64,000 bases of DNA from an uncultured Eudoraea sp. GTDB taxonomy: Bacteria > Bacteroidota > Bacteroidia > Flavobacteriales > Flavobacteriaceae. The notes under the pieces are model-generated. The model saw only the letters and a program-made list of their open reading frames with translations, made no database searches and had not been told where the DNA came from. This document shows positions 17,038 through 26,109 of the stretch, one piece after another (position 1 is the stretch's first letter; each line of letters starts with the position of its first letter). The DNA lies in the NCBI RefSeq assembly GCF_947490415.1, contig NZ_CANLGX010000005.1, positions 167,964-231,963 of the forward strand, given 5' to 3'. The translations under genes and the position numbers were made by a program.

Positions 17038-19349
17038 TTTTTAATAGTTTTTATTTCAGTTAATGTGAGTTGACTTAATATTGTTGATATTATAGATTCA
17101 GAAATTTCTGTGATTTCAGTTTTATCAGTAGTATTGAAAATGCTGTTGTATTTATTAACAATTTTAGATACTGTATTGATAATAGTTGGGTCTTCAATTT
17201 TGCCTAACCAATTATTTTCTAACAACAACTCAATAATTGATTTATACATCTTTTTTAAATCATTCTGCTTGCTTCTTCCATAATATGCAATAAATGCTAG
17301 TTGTTGATCTGAGTGGTTAATGTTTAAGAACTCGCAAATTATTGCCCAATCTTTTTTTCTTCTTGAAATTCTAAATGTATGCTCTTCATTTATTTCTAAG
17401 ACATAGTTATTATCAAAGTAATTTTGATGCTGATAAGAAATACCTTTATTTTTTAAAGTTTGATAAACATTTTCTTTTTTAAATAACTGATTTTGATACT
17501 TCAAAACATCTTGAGGTATATTTACCAATTTATCGTACAAATTATTCGATTTATACAATTCTGATATATCAATATTTCTTACAAAAAAATCACCCTTTTT
17601 AAGATTAAAAGCTTTTACAAATATCAAGGTGTCCTTTTGTAATAGAACTTTTTCTGTTGATGAAATTGCTAGTTCATTTTCTAAGTATTGATTTATTATA
17701 ATTATTTTATTCTCGTGGTTAACTTCAGAAGCAGTGTTTTCAATTTCTTCAGCATTTGTGAATTCTAAATCTTCCAAATTTGGATTTTCATCTTCTATTT
17801 CATCTTCTATTTCATCTTTGTATTTGCTTCTATAATTTTTTAAATCCAATTTAATTCCTCTTTTTATCTCTATCTTTAACTCTTCAATTTCCTCTTTGTT
17901 AGAAATATAATTCTCATCCAAAGCTTCTCTCAAGCCAATAAATAATGGCGTAAATTGATAATTGAATAAATATAATTTAATAAAAGGCTTGTATCCAAAA
18001 TATAAAAAATCAGGTACCATTACATTAATAGTATCCTCACAATTAAACTGATTTAAATTTGCTAAATAGATAATATTAAATGAGTCAAATACTTTTACGT
18101 TTTTATAATTATGAGATTCGACTTTATCGATAAATTCAACATTTTTGTTAAGAGAAGTGACATAGTTTCTAAAATTATTATATACAAACTCTAATCTTTT
18201 TTTTCTTAAACTTTTTAATTCTGGAAATAGGATTATTGTTGAATCTGTTAATACACTTTCAATCCAATTTAATTCAATCACCTCATCTATAATTTTTTCG
18301 ATAGTTCTTATTATTGGCTTTTCAGCAACCGCGGGAAAGTCTTTTTTAAATTGCTTAAGCCATTCCTCATTGGTTAAGGAAGCATTTAAAAACAGCAACC
18401 AATATTTAGGGAAAGGAGTTGTGAATTTATTTAATTCTAATTGAAACCACTGCTCATTAAAAGATCTAAACAATTCATATAAATCTTTACTGTGGTTTGT
18501 ATCAATTATAGTATACTCTATTTTAGTTGTTAGATTAGCTTCGTCTTTTAATAGAACCAAATCATTTTTTAAAATGTCATTGTATGCAAAGCGATTATTA
18601 AAAACTAATTTGAATTTCTTTTTAGCAATATCGATTAAATAATCGTGTGGTTTTTTAGAATATGGATATTTTATTAAGAGACTATTATTTAATTCTTGAG
18701 CCATAAGTTGGTCCTCTAATTCCATAGCCGAGTCATCGTCTAAAGTGCTATCAACAAAAAATAGATTTTCAGAAATAAATTCATTATCAATATTTTCTAA
18801 ATTATTAAAGGATAACATCGTTTCATCTAGTTCAATTAGTAGTGGGAAATCAAAAACCTCTGTTTTTCGGATGCTTTTAAATAATTCAAAAGTGTTTTTG
18901 ATTGTTTTTGATTTATTAAGCCTTATTATTTCTTCTTTACTAAAAACAGGTAAAAATGCATCTAATTTTGCAAGCGTATTTTCTCCTTTTGTAAGCGTAT
19001 TTTCTCCCCATAAAACGTGGTTTTCGTTTAGTTTGATAAAATCTAAAGTCAATTCATCCATTTTTTCACAGGATGATGCATTGAATATATCAAATAGGCA
19101 AGTGCCTTCAAATTCAGTTAGTTTTTCCCCTTTTAACAGATTAAAAACTACAGTAAAAGCCCTGATATAATTAAAAGATAACGTTAATAGTTCCTCAGAA
19201 CAATAGGGTAAATGCAACGAAAGCTTTTCTTGATTTGATACTAGAAAACGAAAATACCAAGATCCTATGACTGCTAATTCATTATTATTTTCTTCTTGTA
19301 GAAAATCAATAATTACATTATGGATTTTTTTAAACTCTATTTTGTCCAT
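17034..19349 (-). CDS. large unknown protein, DrmE-like candidate
   Basis: This 771-aa protein is soluble, with strongly acidic linkers (residues about 505-540, EIEDEIEDENPN-type). No Walker A, nuclease or methylase motif was seen. The C-terminal part has an R-x-S-R-R-K-K-D-W segment followed by ICEFLNI and a helical KKMYKSIIELLLEN end. By length, position next to drmA and the look of the C-terminus it could be DrmE, the class 2 DISARM protein of unknown function; the match is an impression, not a proven alignment. It overlaps the downstream drmA-like gene by 4 bp and the upstream NERD helicase by 13 bp. Confidence 0.6.
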   Translation of the reverse strand: MDKIEFKKIHNVIIDFLQEENNNELAVIGSWYFRFLVSNQEKLSLHLPYCSEELLTLSFNYIRAFTVVFNLLKGEKLTEFEGTCLFDIFNASSCEKMDELTLDFIKLNENHVLWGENTLTKGENTLAKLDAFLPVFSKEEIIRLNKSKTIKNTFELFKSIRKTEVFDFPLLIELDETMLSFNNLENIDNEFISENLFFVDSTLDDDSAMELEDQLMAQELNNSLLIKYPYSKKPHDYLIDIAKKKFKLVFNNRFAYNDILKNDLVLLKDEANLTTKIEYTIIDTNHSKDLYELFRSFNEQWFQLELNKFTTPFPKYWLLFLNASLTNEEWLKQFKKDFPAVAEKPIIRTIEKIIDEVIELNWIESVLTDSTIILFPELKSLRKKRLEFVYNNFRNYVTSLNKNVEFIDKVESHNYKNVKVFDSFNIIYLANLNQFNCEDTINVMVPDFLYFGYKPFIKLYLFNYQFTPLFIGLREALDENYISNKEEIEELKIEIKRGIKLDLKNYRSKYKDEIEDEIEDENPNLEDLEFTNAEEIENTASEVNHENKIIIINQYLENELAISSTEKVLLQKDTLIFVKAFNLKKGDFFVRNIDISELYKSNNLYDKLVNIPQDVLKYQNQLFKKENVYQTLKNKGISYQHQNYFDNNYVLEINEEHTFRISRRKKDWAIICEFLNINHSDQQLAFIAYYGRSKQNDLKKMYKSIIELLLENNWLGKIEDPTIINTVSKIVNKYNSIFNTTDKTEITEISESIISTILSQLTLTEIKTIKK

Positions 19350-21001
19350 AAGACTATTTTAACCTGATCCATAGCTCTTGTAACTGCTACATAGTTTTGA
19401 ATCTTAGACTTTTCATCCAAGTTATTTGTAATTAAATACACAGATTTGTTTTCTAGACCTCTATATTTAATTGGGGTTGTAAACCTAATTTTAGAAGATG
19501 GAATATTAATGTTACTTTCGACTAATTCCTCTAAATCATTTTTAAAATAATCTTTAACTATTTCTTTAAAATAATCAATTAATGAGCTGTGAATTAAAAT
19601 TATTTGTTCTGTTTTTATGAATTTAGTTTCGTCAATAATTTCTTTAATTATTTTTAACTTTTCTACTAATTCTAAAACTATTGCATCATGTTTAATCACA
19701 TTACTATTAAGTAGTTCATTAGAGAGAGTTACTATATGTTTATTTTGTCCACATCTGTATGTTTCGTCAAATAGATAATGTGTAAAACCATTTTCAATAT
19801 AAAAATCTGTATAAAAGGAAATGTCATTAAAATTGTAGATTATAGTTTGTTTAGGATCATATAGGACCAGCAGTTTGGGAAGTTCCATGTTATATTCAAA
19901 TTGTTCAATCAACTCGAATAATCCTTTATTAAAATATTCCTGAGCTTCATCAAAAATTACGAACTCAATTTCATTAGATAAATCTTCATTTATGGAATTT
20001 TCATGGTACACTTTGAATGTAATTAATGTATCGTCTACTCGGTAATCTCTAGTAATAGAATGTTCGATTTTTGCCTTTATTAATTTATTTGCACAATAGT
20101 ATATGCCTTTTTGTTGCTTCAAAATATTTACTGCTAGAAACTTCTTAGCCAAAACAGTCTTTCCTGTTCCTGGCCCTCCTTGAATAATTACCTTTCTATT
20201 TCTACTTAAACCTTTTAAAGTTTCATAATTTTCATTTAGTATGATTTCTGAATTGATTCTCTCTGGATTAAATCCATATGAAGATTGAACCGGAAATAAC
20301 TCGGATTTTAAAGATTTTAACTTCTTTGAAGATAGTTCAGGATACTTTTCAAACCTTTTATTATTTACCTTTTCAGTTGTCCAACTAGGATTCAACTCTT
20401 TTAAAATTTTACTCCTTGAAGATTTGGATAAATCAATTAAAAAGTCAAAGAAGATTTTATTTATGGTCTTATCATCTTCACCCTCTTTTAAATTAGAAAA
20501 GCTCTTCTTAGAAAAAAATAAATTCTTATAGCCTTCTAATTGAGGTCCTTTTAATTCAAAACCAGCTTCATGAGGCAAGACAACGGCTCTATAAATAAAA
20601 ATTCCCTCATCTAATAATTGTTTTAATGTATGAGTATATTCTTTAGCTTGATTAAATGGGTTCTGAGTTTTATATTCACCTGATTTATCAAATGAAAAAT
20701 AATTATCATTCTCATCTACTCTTAATCCACCTCCTTTTACTTCAATAATCAATATTCCATATTTAGATAATAATAGAAAATCTATTTGACCTTCTACTTT
20801 GCCTTTACCGGCAGGATGGGTTGATAGGTTATAGTCGTGTTTAAGAATCCAGGTTTCATTTTCATTTAATAATTGAAATTCATTAAACTTCAAAAACTGA
20901 TTATAGAGCCATATTTCTCCAAAAAGTGGAGACCCATCTTTTTTAGTTATTGAAGTTTCAAGATTATTTACCGGGTAGTTATTTAAAAGTATAATTGACA
21001 A
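19337..21001 (-). CDS. NERD-domain nuclease/SF1 helicase fusion
   Basis: This 554-aa protein is the first gene of the coupled operon. An N-terminal NERD domain has the PD-(D/E)xK-type pattern E70-GQI-D74...E87-V-K89. An SF1 (UvrD/DUF2075-like) ATPase follows: Walker A GGPGTGKT near residue 275, Walker B FVIFDEAQEYF near 345-355, a TYRCG motif near 410, and C-terminal YRGLENKSVYLIT and YVAVTRAMDQV near 500 and 540. The Q-x-D/E-x-K residues suggest an active nuclease joined to a translocase. It is not among the classical DISARM proteins named in the literature I know, so its coupling with the DrmA/DrmB genes is notable. Operon transcription presumably starts just upstream, at about 21030-21100. 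Confidence 0.75.
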   Translation of the reverse strand: MSIILLNNYPVNNLETSITKKDGSPLFGEIWLYNQFLKFNEFQLLNENETWILKHDYNLSTHPAGKGKVEGQIDFLLLSKYGILIIEVKGGGLRVDENDNYFSFDKSGEYKTQNPFNQAKEYTHTLKQLLDEGIFIYRAVVLPHEAGFELKGPQLEGYKNLFFSKKSFSNLKEGEDDKTINKIFFDFLIDLSKSSRSKILKELNPSWTTEKVNNKRFEKYPELSSKKLKSLKSELFPVQSSYGFNPERINSEIILNENYETLKGLSRNRKVIIQGGPGTGKTVLAKKFLAVNILKQQKGIYYCANKLIKAKIEHSITRDYRVDDTLITFKVYHENSINEDLSNEIEFVIFDEAQEYFNKGLFELIEQFEYNMELPKLLVLYDPKQTIIYNFNDISFYTDFYIENGFTHYLFDETYRCGQNKHIVTLSNELLNSNVIKHDAIVLELVEKLKIIKEIIDETKFIKTEQIILIHSSLIDYFKEIVKDYFKNDLEELVESNINIPSSKIRFTTPIKYRGLENKSVYLITNNLDEKSKIQNYVAVTRAMDQVKIVLWTK

Positions 21002-21999
21002 TATTTTTTTGGTTTTAATGAAACAATAGAATAAAAATTTTGATAATGAAGTTACCGGTAATTAATTTAATACGAACAAACAAACACCTTAAAATAAATA
21101 TGGTTTTACTTGTAGTGTGTATCTATATGTAAACAAGCCATAAATCTACTTAAGTTGAATATGAATATTTGTGATATATGTCATAGAAATAATTTTTGTC
21201 TATATTTTTTGTAATAAACCTACAACAATATAATTCTGAATTTATTTGATTTTAAGAATCCCAAATTGAAAATTCAAAAAGTATTTTCTATATTTGTAAT
21301 GCATCAGGAACGCTATTGAGCGTACCAACCGAGCAAAAAAGCCACGGTGGTTTCGTATGTGGACATTCAGTCAAAATAAATAATTCCATTCCGTCCATAT
21401 TTAAATTCTGTTGCATAAACCTTTAAAAATTTATGCATTATAAAATCGTTCAAAGCAACCCGTTTTTTAGAAAAGGGATACGACTATTTCCCGTACATCG
21501 TTGTCAGGATACCTTGCGGTTTGTACAAGCTAATACCGATTTACCGAAGATTGCGAAAACTGTCCTGGTTTTTTTGGAGAGGAGTGAATCTGTATTACTA
21601 AATCAGACTTTTTTCAGCTTTCATTTCAGAAAAATTATTTAGATGGAATACATAGTCTAAAGTGAGTATTCTCCTCTGAGGGGGTGGGGTCTAATTTTTG
21701 CTGGTTCCAATTACATTATTATCAGTGAGTAACCTAAATTTAACAACTATTCCGCAATTTAAGGCTTCTATCCTATATTATGCATACTGATTATCAATTA
21801 TTTATGGCTCTACTTGACATAATGAATATTATAGCACATACTTGATTGTGATTGTACATATGACAAATTCATTCTTTTTGCGTGCTTTTTAAATTATGAG
21901 AAATTTTGAGAATTTAAAACGACAAAAACACGTCTATAAAGGTTTTTTAATTACTTCTTTTAATTCTCTGTAGTACTATTTTTTAAGTTGGTTATTACT
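21002..21999. other. long non-coding stretch between defence operon and replication module
   Basis: About 1 kb without a convincing gene. It should contain the promoter of the minus-strand defence operon at its left end. An 8-bp inverted repeat (TGCATAAA/TTTATGCA) lies at 21412-21437 and a weak hairpin (AGCCAC/GTGGTT) near 21340-21353. A 69-codon frame at 21433-21642 has no recognisable content. The stretch is bounded on the right by the iteron-like repeats. Confidence 0.5.
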
Positions 22000-22269
22000 G
22001 TTACAACCCCGTTACAACCTCTTTTACACCCATTTATAGACTTATTTTATTGGTAATCATATAGTTACAATCTCTGTTACGGTTGTTACAACCTATTTTA
22101 AGTAATTTTATATATTGACTATTATTATTTACATTTTTTCCTTTCCCCCGCGATACTTTATATTAACCGTAATGGTTGTAACAACTAACCAAAACATCTA
22201 TAAAATAAAGGCTTCCTAGACATCGATTGGTTGTAACACGGTTGTGCATCCGTTACAACCGTTACAACT
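22000..22269. repeat. iteron-like GTTACAACC repeats, possible replication origin
   Basis: The 9-mer GTTACAACC occurs exactly at 22000, 22011, 22085 and 22252, and inverted (GGTTGTAAC) at 22174 and 22229. Near matches occur at 22064 and 22261. Eight copies within 270 bases next to the 3' end of a replication helicase gene is the pattern of an iteron origin. No initiator binding can be shown from sequence alone. Confidence 0.6.
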
Positions 22270-22274
22270 AAACC

Positions 22275-24629
22275 TTAAAAATCAGTAGGCTCAACATCTA
22301 AGCACTTCCATTTCCTTTCACGCTGTACATATTCAAAAGGTAGTTTTTTATGTTTTATATAAATATTTATCATCTTTTTGACATTATTCTTGTGAAAATA
22401 TTTCTCCACTTTCATAGGATTATCATAGGCCTGATATATTTCAAGAAATCTTTTCACAGTAAAGTCTTCAAGCTTAACTTTCTCAAAAATTCTCTCAAAT
22501 TCGTCAAGAACGGAATCGCCGTTAAAATTTGCAAGAAAGTTATCCTCATCTTTGTCGTAGTTAATAGGTGTAATACCGAATTCTAAATAAAGTCCTACAC
22601 AAGAAAAAATAAAAGAATAGAACTTATCCCACTCCCGTTTATCCCATTCCTCAAAAAATGTGCAACCAAAGAGTTCATCAACCTTGTTCTTCATGTTAAA
22701 AAAATCAGTCAGTTTAAACTCTATAAAGCGTCGATTAGTAGATACATTGGTTTCATCGTACCTTACCGCCCAATTTGTTGTGATAAGAAATTTAGGAGCT
22801 TCTATAAACGAGATTGTTTGCGCAGCCGTTCCTTTCCTTTGACAGCTTATGTCTCCCAAAATGTTTGTATAAAGAGCATCATAATTAAATCCTGCCGGAA
22901 CATCATCAATAACGTAAACATTCACATCTTTCGTAAGGTCGGCAAAATTGTGGATATAACTCGGTTTGAACTCGTCCCCTCCTTTTAGCATGGTCTTTTG
23001 GGCATGCCCTATTGCCCTAGCAATTATAGTCTTTCCTCTACCACCCATACGGTTGAGGTCATTAGCCCCCGTGTCAGATAGAATAATAGCAGGGGAGAAT
23101 GAGAACCTCTTGTACGAGTGACATAAATAGCCTATCATACAGCAAAAAGCATCAAAATCCATCACTTCCTTCTCACTTAAATCATACTTTCTTGGGTCTT
23201 TTCCTGTAGAGGCCATGATTAGAAATTGTTCAAACATACCTGGATCACTTTCCTTATAATCGAATATACGACCCTGTATATCATGCGGAGGAAAGAAACC
23301 ATCTACTGCACTATACTCCAATCTCTCAAGTGCCTCTGCCCCTTTTGTATATTTATAAAATCCATTTTTAAAGGGCAATCCAAAGCAATCACGAGTATCA
23401 GAGTAATATTTTAATGGTTTCGGATCCATTAAAAAGAAAGCTTGATTAATCGCCGTATTCACCTCCCTGGCTATTCTGTTTTCTACCTCATCAACATAAT
23501 TTTCATTAATATTTTCTTTAAAAAAGGGAACGGTATCTGTTCTATGATTAAATGGTGCTACTACATTGTTTGAATCCTTAAAGATGGTAACTTTATCATT
23601 ATCCTTTTCGGTAACTCTTATAAAGTTTTCATCCGATAAGAAATCAGCATACTGCTTCGGACTTGTCTGTAATTTGCCCTCAGAATTGAATTTGTAAAAG
23701 TTCTCTTTTTCGTTTAGAACTACAGGCTTAATACATTCTTTAATTGCAAACTGAACGCCATCAATATTGAGGTTAGAACATTCAACATTTTTAAGAACAA
23801 ACACACCATCATGTAGACGCGCGTAATTCTTTAATCCATTGTTTTCTACGAAACCCTTTATAGCATTTTCTTCTAATGATACTAAATCTCTAAAAACACC
23901 TCCCTTAGTGTTAAAACGTTCCTCTGTAATAACCTCATCCACCCTTTCACCATAAACCACCTTCAATTCCCTCCTTATGGCCTCAATAGACCCCCCCCCT
24001 ACACCAGAATGAGTATTTATTAGGGTATTAAACTTCTTTTTGTCAATAATGTCATATACATCATTGATTCGCTCAATACCTAGCTGTGAATCGATAAATG
24101 TGGGATAAGCCCTCTTAATGTCATATTCTTTAACCTCTATAGGCAATTCACCTCGAAGGACGCTGGGTATTCCGGTTAAAGGATTGTATTCTCTATGCCC
24201 TTGCTTCTTTACATTGAATAAAGGGTTAAATTCCTCTTTGTAATGTCCATTTAGTTTCAATATCATAAACAGAACATATCTCTTATAGGATTCCATATTA
24301 AAGGGATCATATCCGGCCTCGTCAGCATTCTTATAATACCGTTTTAATTTATCAATATCATGACGAAAAAACTTAATATTCAACTCCTTGCCATTGATAT
24401 AAGAATCAACATATTTGTAGTAGTCGTTATGCCTTAATGGATTCCCCTCTATAAACCTATGATATATCAGAAATGATTTATCGTACGAATTAGTGTAATT
24501 CTCTAAACTATTCACTGCATCCTTAAATGTAAAACTACCTTTTCCTTTTTGTGAAACACTCCTTATACGCGATGTAAAATCATCTTTCCAGTCCTCAATT
24601 ATGGACCTATATCCTGCAATATATTTCAT
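22275..24629 (-). CDS. replication protein: SF3-type helicase with polymerase/primase-like N-terminal region
   Basis: This 784-aa protein has a superfamily 3-like ATPase in its second half: Walker A MGGRGKT (528-534), Walker B VYVIDDVP (571-578) and the sensor-type FLITTNW...NRRFIEF (614-637). These resemble the D5/DUF5906-type helicases of phage and plasmid primases. The N-terminal half contains YDIKRAYPTF (169-178) and RLHDGVFVL (271-279), which resemble the catalytic Asp motifs A and C of a polymerase palm. A fused polymerase or primase is inferred, not proven. It overlaps the upstream 84-aa gene by 4 bp (ATGA) and ends beside the iteron-like repeats. It most likely drives autonomous replication of the excised element. 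Confidence 0.72.
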   Translation of the reverse strand: MKYIAGYRSIIEDWKDDFTSRIRSVSQKGKGSFTFKDAVNSLENYTNSYDKSFLIYHRFIEGNPLRHNDYYKYVDSYINGKELNIKFFRHDIDKLKRYYKNADEAGYDPFNMESYKRYVLFMILKLNGHYKEEFNPLFNVKKQGHREYNPLTGIPSVLRGELPIEVKEYDIKRAYPTFIDSQLGIERINDVYDIIDKKKFNTLINTHSGVGGGSIEAIRRELKVVYGERVDEVITEERFNTKGGVFRDLVSLEENAIKGFVENNGLKNYARLHDGVFVLKNVECSNLNIDGVQFAIKECIKPVVLNEKENFYKFNSEGKLQTSPKQYADFLSDENFIRVTEKDNDKVTIFKDSNNVVAPFNHRTDTVPFFKENINENYVDEVENRIAREVNTAINQAFFLMDPKPLKYYSDTRDCFGLPFKNGFYKYTKGAEALERLEYSAVDGFFPPHDIQGRIFDYKESDPGMFEQFLIMASTGKDPRKYDLSEKEVMDFDAFCCMIGYLCHSYKRFSFSPAIILSDTGANDLNRMGGRGKTIIARAIGHAQKTMLKGGDEFKPSYIHNFADLTKDVNVYVIDDVPAGFNYDALYTNILGDISCQRKGTAAQTISFIEAPKFLITTNWAVRYDETNVSTNRRFIEFKLTDFFNMKNKVDELFGCTFFEEWDKREWDKFYSFIFSCVGLYLEFGITPINYDKDEDNFLANFNGDSVLDEFERIFEKVKLEDFTVKRFLEIYQAYDNPMKVEKYFHKNNVKKMINIYIKHKKLPFEYVQRERKWKCLDVEPTDF

Positions 24630-24880
24630 ACTATCACAAACGGTTTATGGATATTCGCTTCCTCAAGTACTTGCCTTGCCATTTTTATTATGCCATTTTT
24701 ATCTCCCCAAATTGATCGACAAAACACTCCGGTAATTCTCCTATTCTGATACTGTAATTCGTAAATAGGCAATACCCCCCCTAACAAAGTGCAAATGATT
24801 TTTAACTCCGTGCCTTTATGCTTATCTTTGCCCTGTCCGCTCTCCAACGGTTTAAGGCTTTGTTTTCTGTTAGAATCCAT
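24626..24880 (-). CDS. small protein of the replication module
   Basis: This 84-aa protein is not recognised. It has a basic N-terminus (NRKQSLKPLESGQGKDKHKG) followed by a compact alpha/beta-like part. It overlaps the helicase gene by 4 bp and follows the excisionase-like gene by 4 bases, so all three form one operon. In related elements, small genes at this position are often uncharacterised accessory or regulatory proteins. Confidence 0.55.
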   Translation of the reverse strand: MDSNRKQSLKPLESGQGKDKHKGTELKIICTLLGGVLPIYELQYQNRRITGVFCRSIWGDKNGIIKMARQVLEEANIHKPFVIV

Positions 24881-24884
24881 GGCC

Positions 24885-25163
24885 TTATTTTTTTAGGGGT
24901 GTTAAGGAATTTTCAACTTCTGACCTTTTGTAAAGAACACGATTGCCTATTCCATAGCTTTGTAGTTTTCCCTTTTTAGTATAAGACCATAGTGTCGTTT
25001 TGGTTATTTTTAGCAAATCGCAAACCTCATTTATTGTAAGCAATTGTTCTGAGAAATTCGATTTTTCTGAATTTGCAGTTAATATCTCATTAATAGAATC
25101 AGTGATTTTACTTACAAGGCTTTTTTCTGAGACACCTTGTAAAATAATAAGTTTTTCGTCCAT
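24885..25163 (-). CDS. excisionase-family HTH protein
   Basis: This 92-aa protein has a C-terminal MerR-like winged HTH: LLTINEVCDLLKITKTTLWSYTK followed by GIGNRVLYKRSEVENSL (residues about 42-88). This is the pattern of the excisionase/HTH_17 DNA-binding family found beside integrases. The likely role is a recombination directionality factor or a regulator of the replication genes that follow. It is the first gene of the minus-strand run leading to the SF3 helicase. Confidence 0.75.
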   Translation of the reverse strand: MDEKLIILQGVSEKSLVSKITDSINEILTANSEKSNFSEQLLTINEVCDLLKITKTTLWSYTKKGKLQSYGIGNRVLYKRSEVENSLTPLKK

Positions 25164-25265
25164 ATCTTTTTGTTTTATATGGCCGCAAGTACCTAATTGA
25201 AAGAGGTTTAAAAAAAGTACTAAAAGGGTTAAAAAAGGGTTTTTATAGGGTTTTTGAATCTAGCT

Positions 25266-26090
25266 TTATTTTTCCTTATAACTGTTTGCCAATTCCTGCA
25301 ATTTTATCCTTTCAGAATCTTCATACTTATATGTTGAAGTTTTGAAAGTAGTTAGTTGAACATTAAAGTTTGTTTTTACAAACTCCGTATATTGTTTCTT
25401 TGTGAAATTAAATCTATACAACTGACTATCAGGGTTATCTTTTTTTAAGAAATAGTATAAATTATGATACTTTGTCTTAAATTGATAATTGTAGTTTTCA
25501 TGAAGAAATGAGTAAAGACGGAACCCTTTTTCACTAAAATGGTTTTTATCAAAAGTCCCGTAATCCCTGGCTTCTAGTTTGTCGATCTTCAATTCTCCTT
25601 GCCATTCTGCTTGTACTATGGAAAACAAAAGTTCAAGTCTATCTGAACCCATATTTAAGTCGCGAACCATATTTGAATCTTTATATCCTGAGAACCCATT
25701 TAAAGTTGCCAAATTATTTAATCGGCCGCCTTTTCTTGATATATAGTTTATTCCGTACTTTTCTTTTAAGTATTCAGAAAGATCTAATTCATTCTTTGGA
25801 ATTATATTGATACCTTCCTCCGCTAACTTCAAATAACGATTCGTTATTGCCTTGAAACCAAACTTAGGACTATTCATGGACCAATGAACAACAGTTTTAG
25901 AAGGGTTAGCATTTATTAAGGTTTCAAAAGATTTAATCACATCGATTTCATCCTTATCAGCAAAATAATATTCCTTAACATTGTCTTTGAAATAAATTGC
26001 TCCTATCCAATAAATTTCATGTTTTTCATTCTCAAAATCGGCACAACCATAATGCGTAATGATTATATCTTCCTTGTAGGGTAGTTCCAT
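25266..26090 (-). CDS. hypothetical protein beside the integrase
   Basis: This 274-aa soluble protein is rich in Tyr and Phe. The N-terminal ITHYGCADFEN segment, then YWIGAIYFKD, and later VVHWSMNSPKFGFKAI, is faintly reminiscent of an RNase H-like 3'-5' exonuclease fold (D-x-E near the start), but the remaining acidic residues could not be placed with confidence. It starts 20 bases after the integrase gene stops, so it is probably co-transcribed with it. No function is assigned. Confidence 0.55.
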   Translation of the reverse strand: MELPYKEDIIITHYGCADFENEKHEIYWIGAIYFKDNVKEYYFADKDEIDVIKSFETLINANPSKTVVHWSMNSPKFGFKAITNRYLKLAEEGINIIPKNELDLSEYLKEKYGINYISRKGGRLNNLATLNGFSGYKDSNMVRDLNMGSDRLELLFSIVQAEWQGELKIDKLEARDYGTFDKNHFSEKGFRLYSFLHENYNYQFKTKYHNLYYFLKKDNPDSQLYRFNFTKKQYTEFVKTNFNVQLTTFKTSTYKYEDSERIKLQELANSYKEK

Positions 26091-26109
26091 GTTTACGGTG
26101 TTCGGTTAA

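Noticed and set aside
18745..19170. 141-codon frame opposite the 771-aa gene
   Set aside because: Antisense shadow rich in Ser and Leu, with no family features; the gene on the other strand is coupled to its neighbours.
21065..21085. AATACGAA near the defence operon resembling the 29-bp motif at 4833 and 6031
   Set aside because: Only 8 bases match and the orientation relative to the gene is reversed, so chance is likely.
21433..21642. 69-codon + strand frame in the 1.2-kb gap
   Set aside because: No recognisable motif or RBS, and its start lies inside an inverted repeat.
21290..21660. Possible retron or other structured RNA
   Set aside because: No reverse transcriptase lies nearby and the hairpins are short.
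25210..25256. AAAGGGTT-type repeats before the 274-aa gene
   Set aside because: Simple AT-rich purine tracts without fixed spacing; not a convincing repeat or origin.
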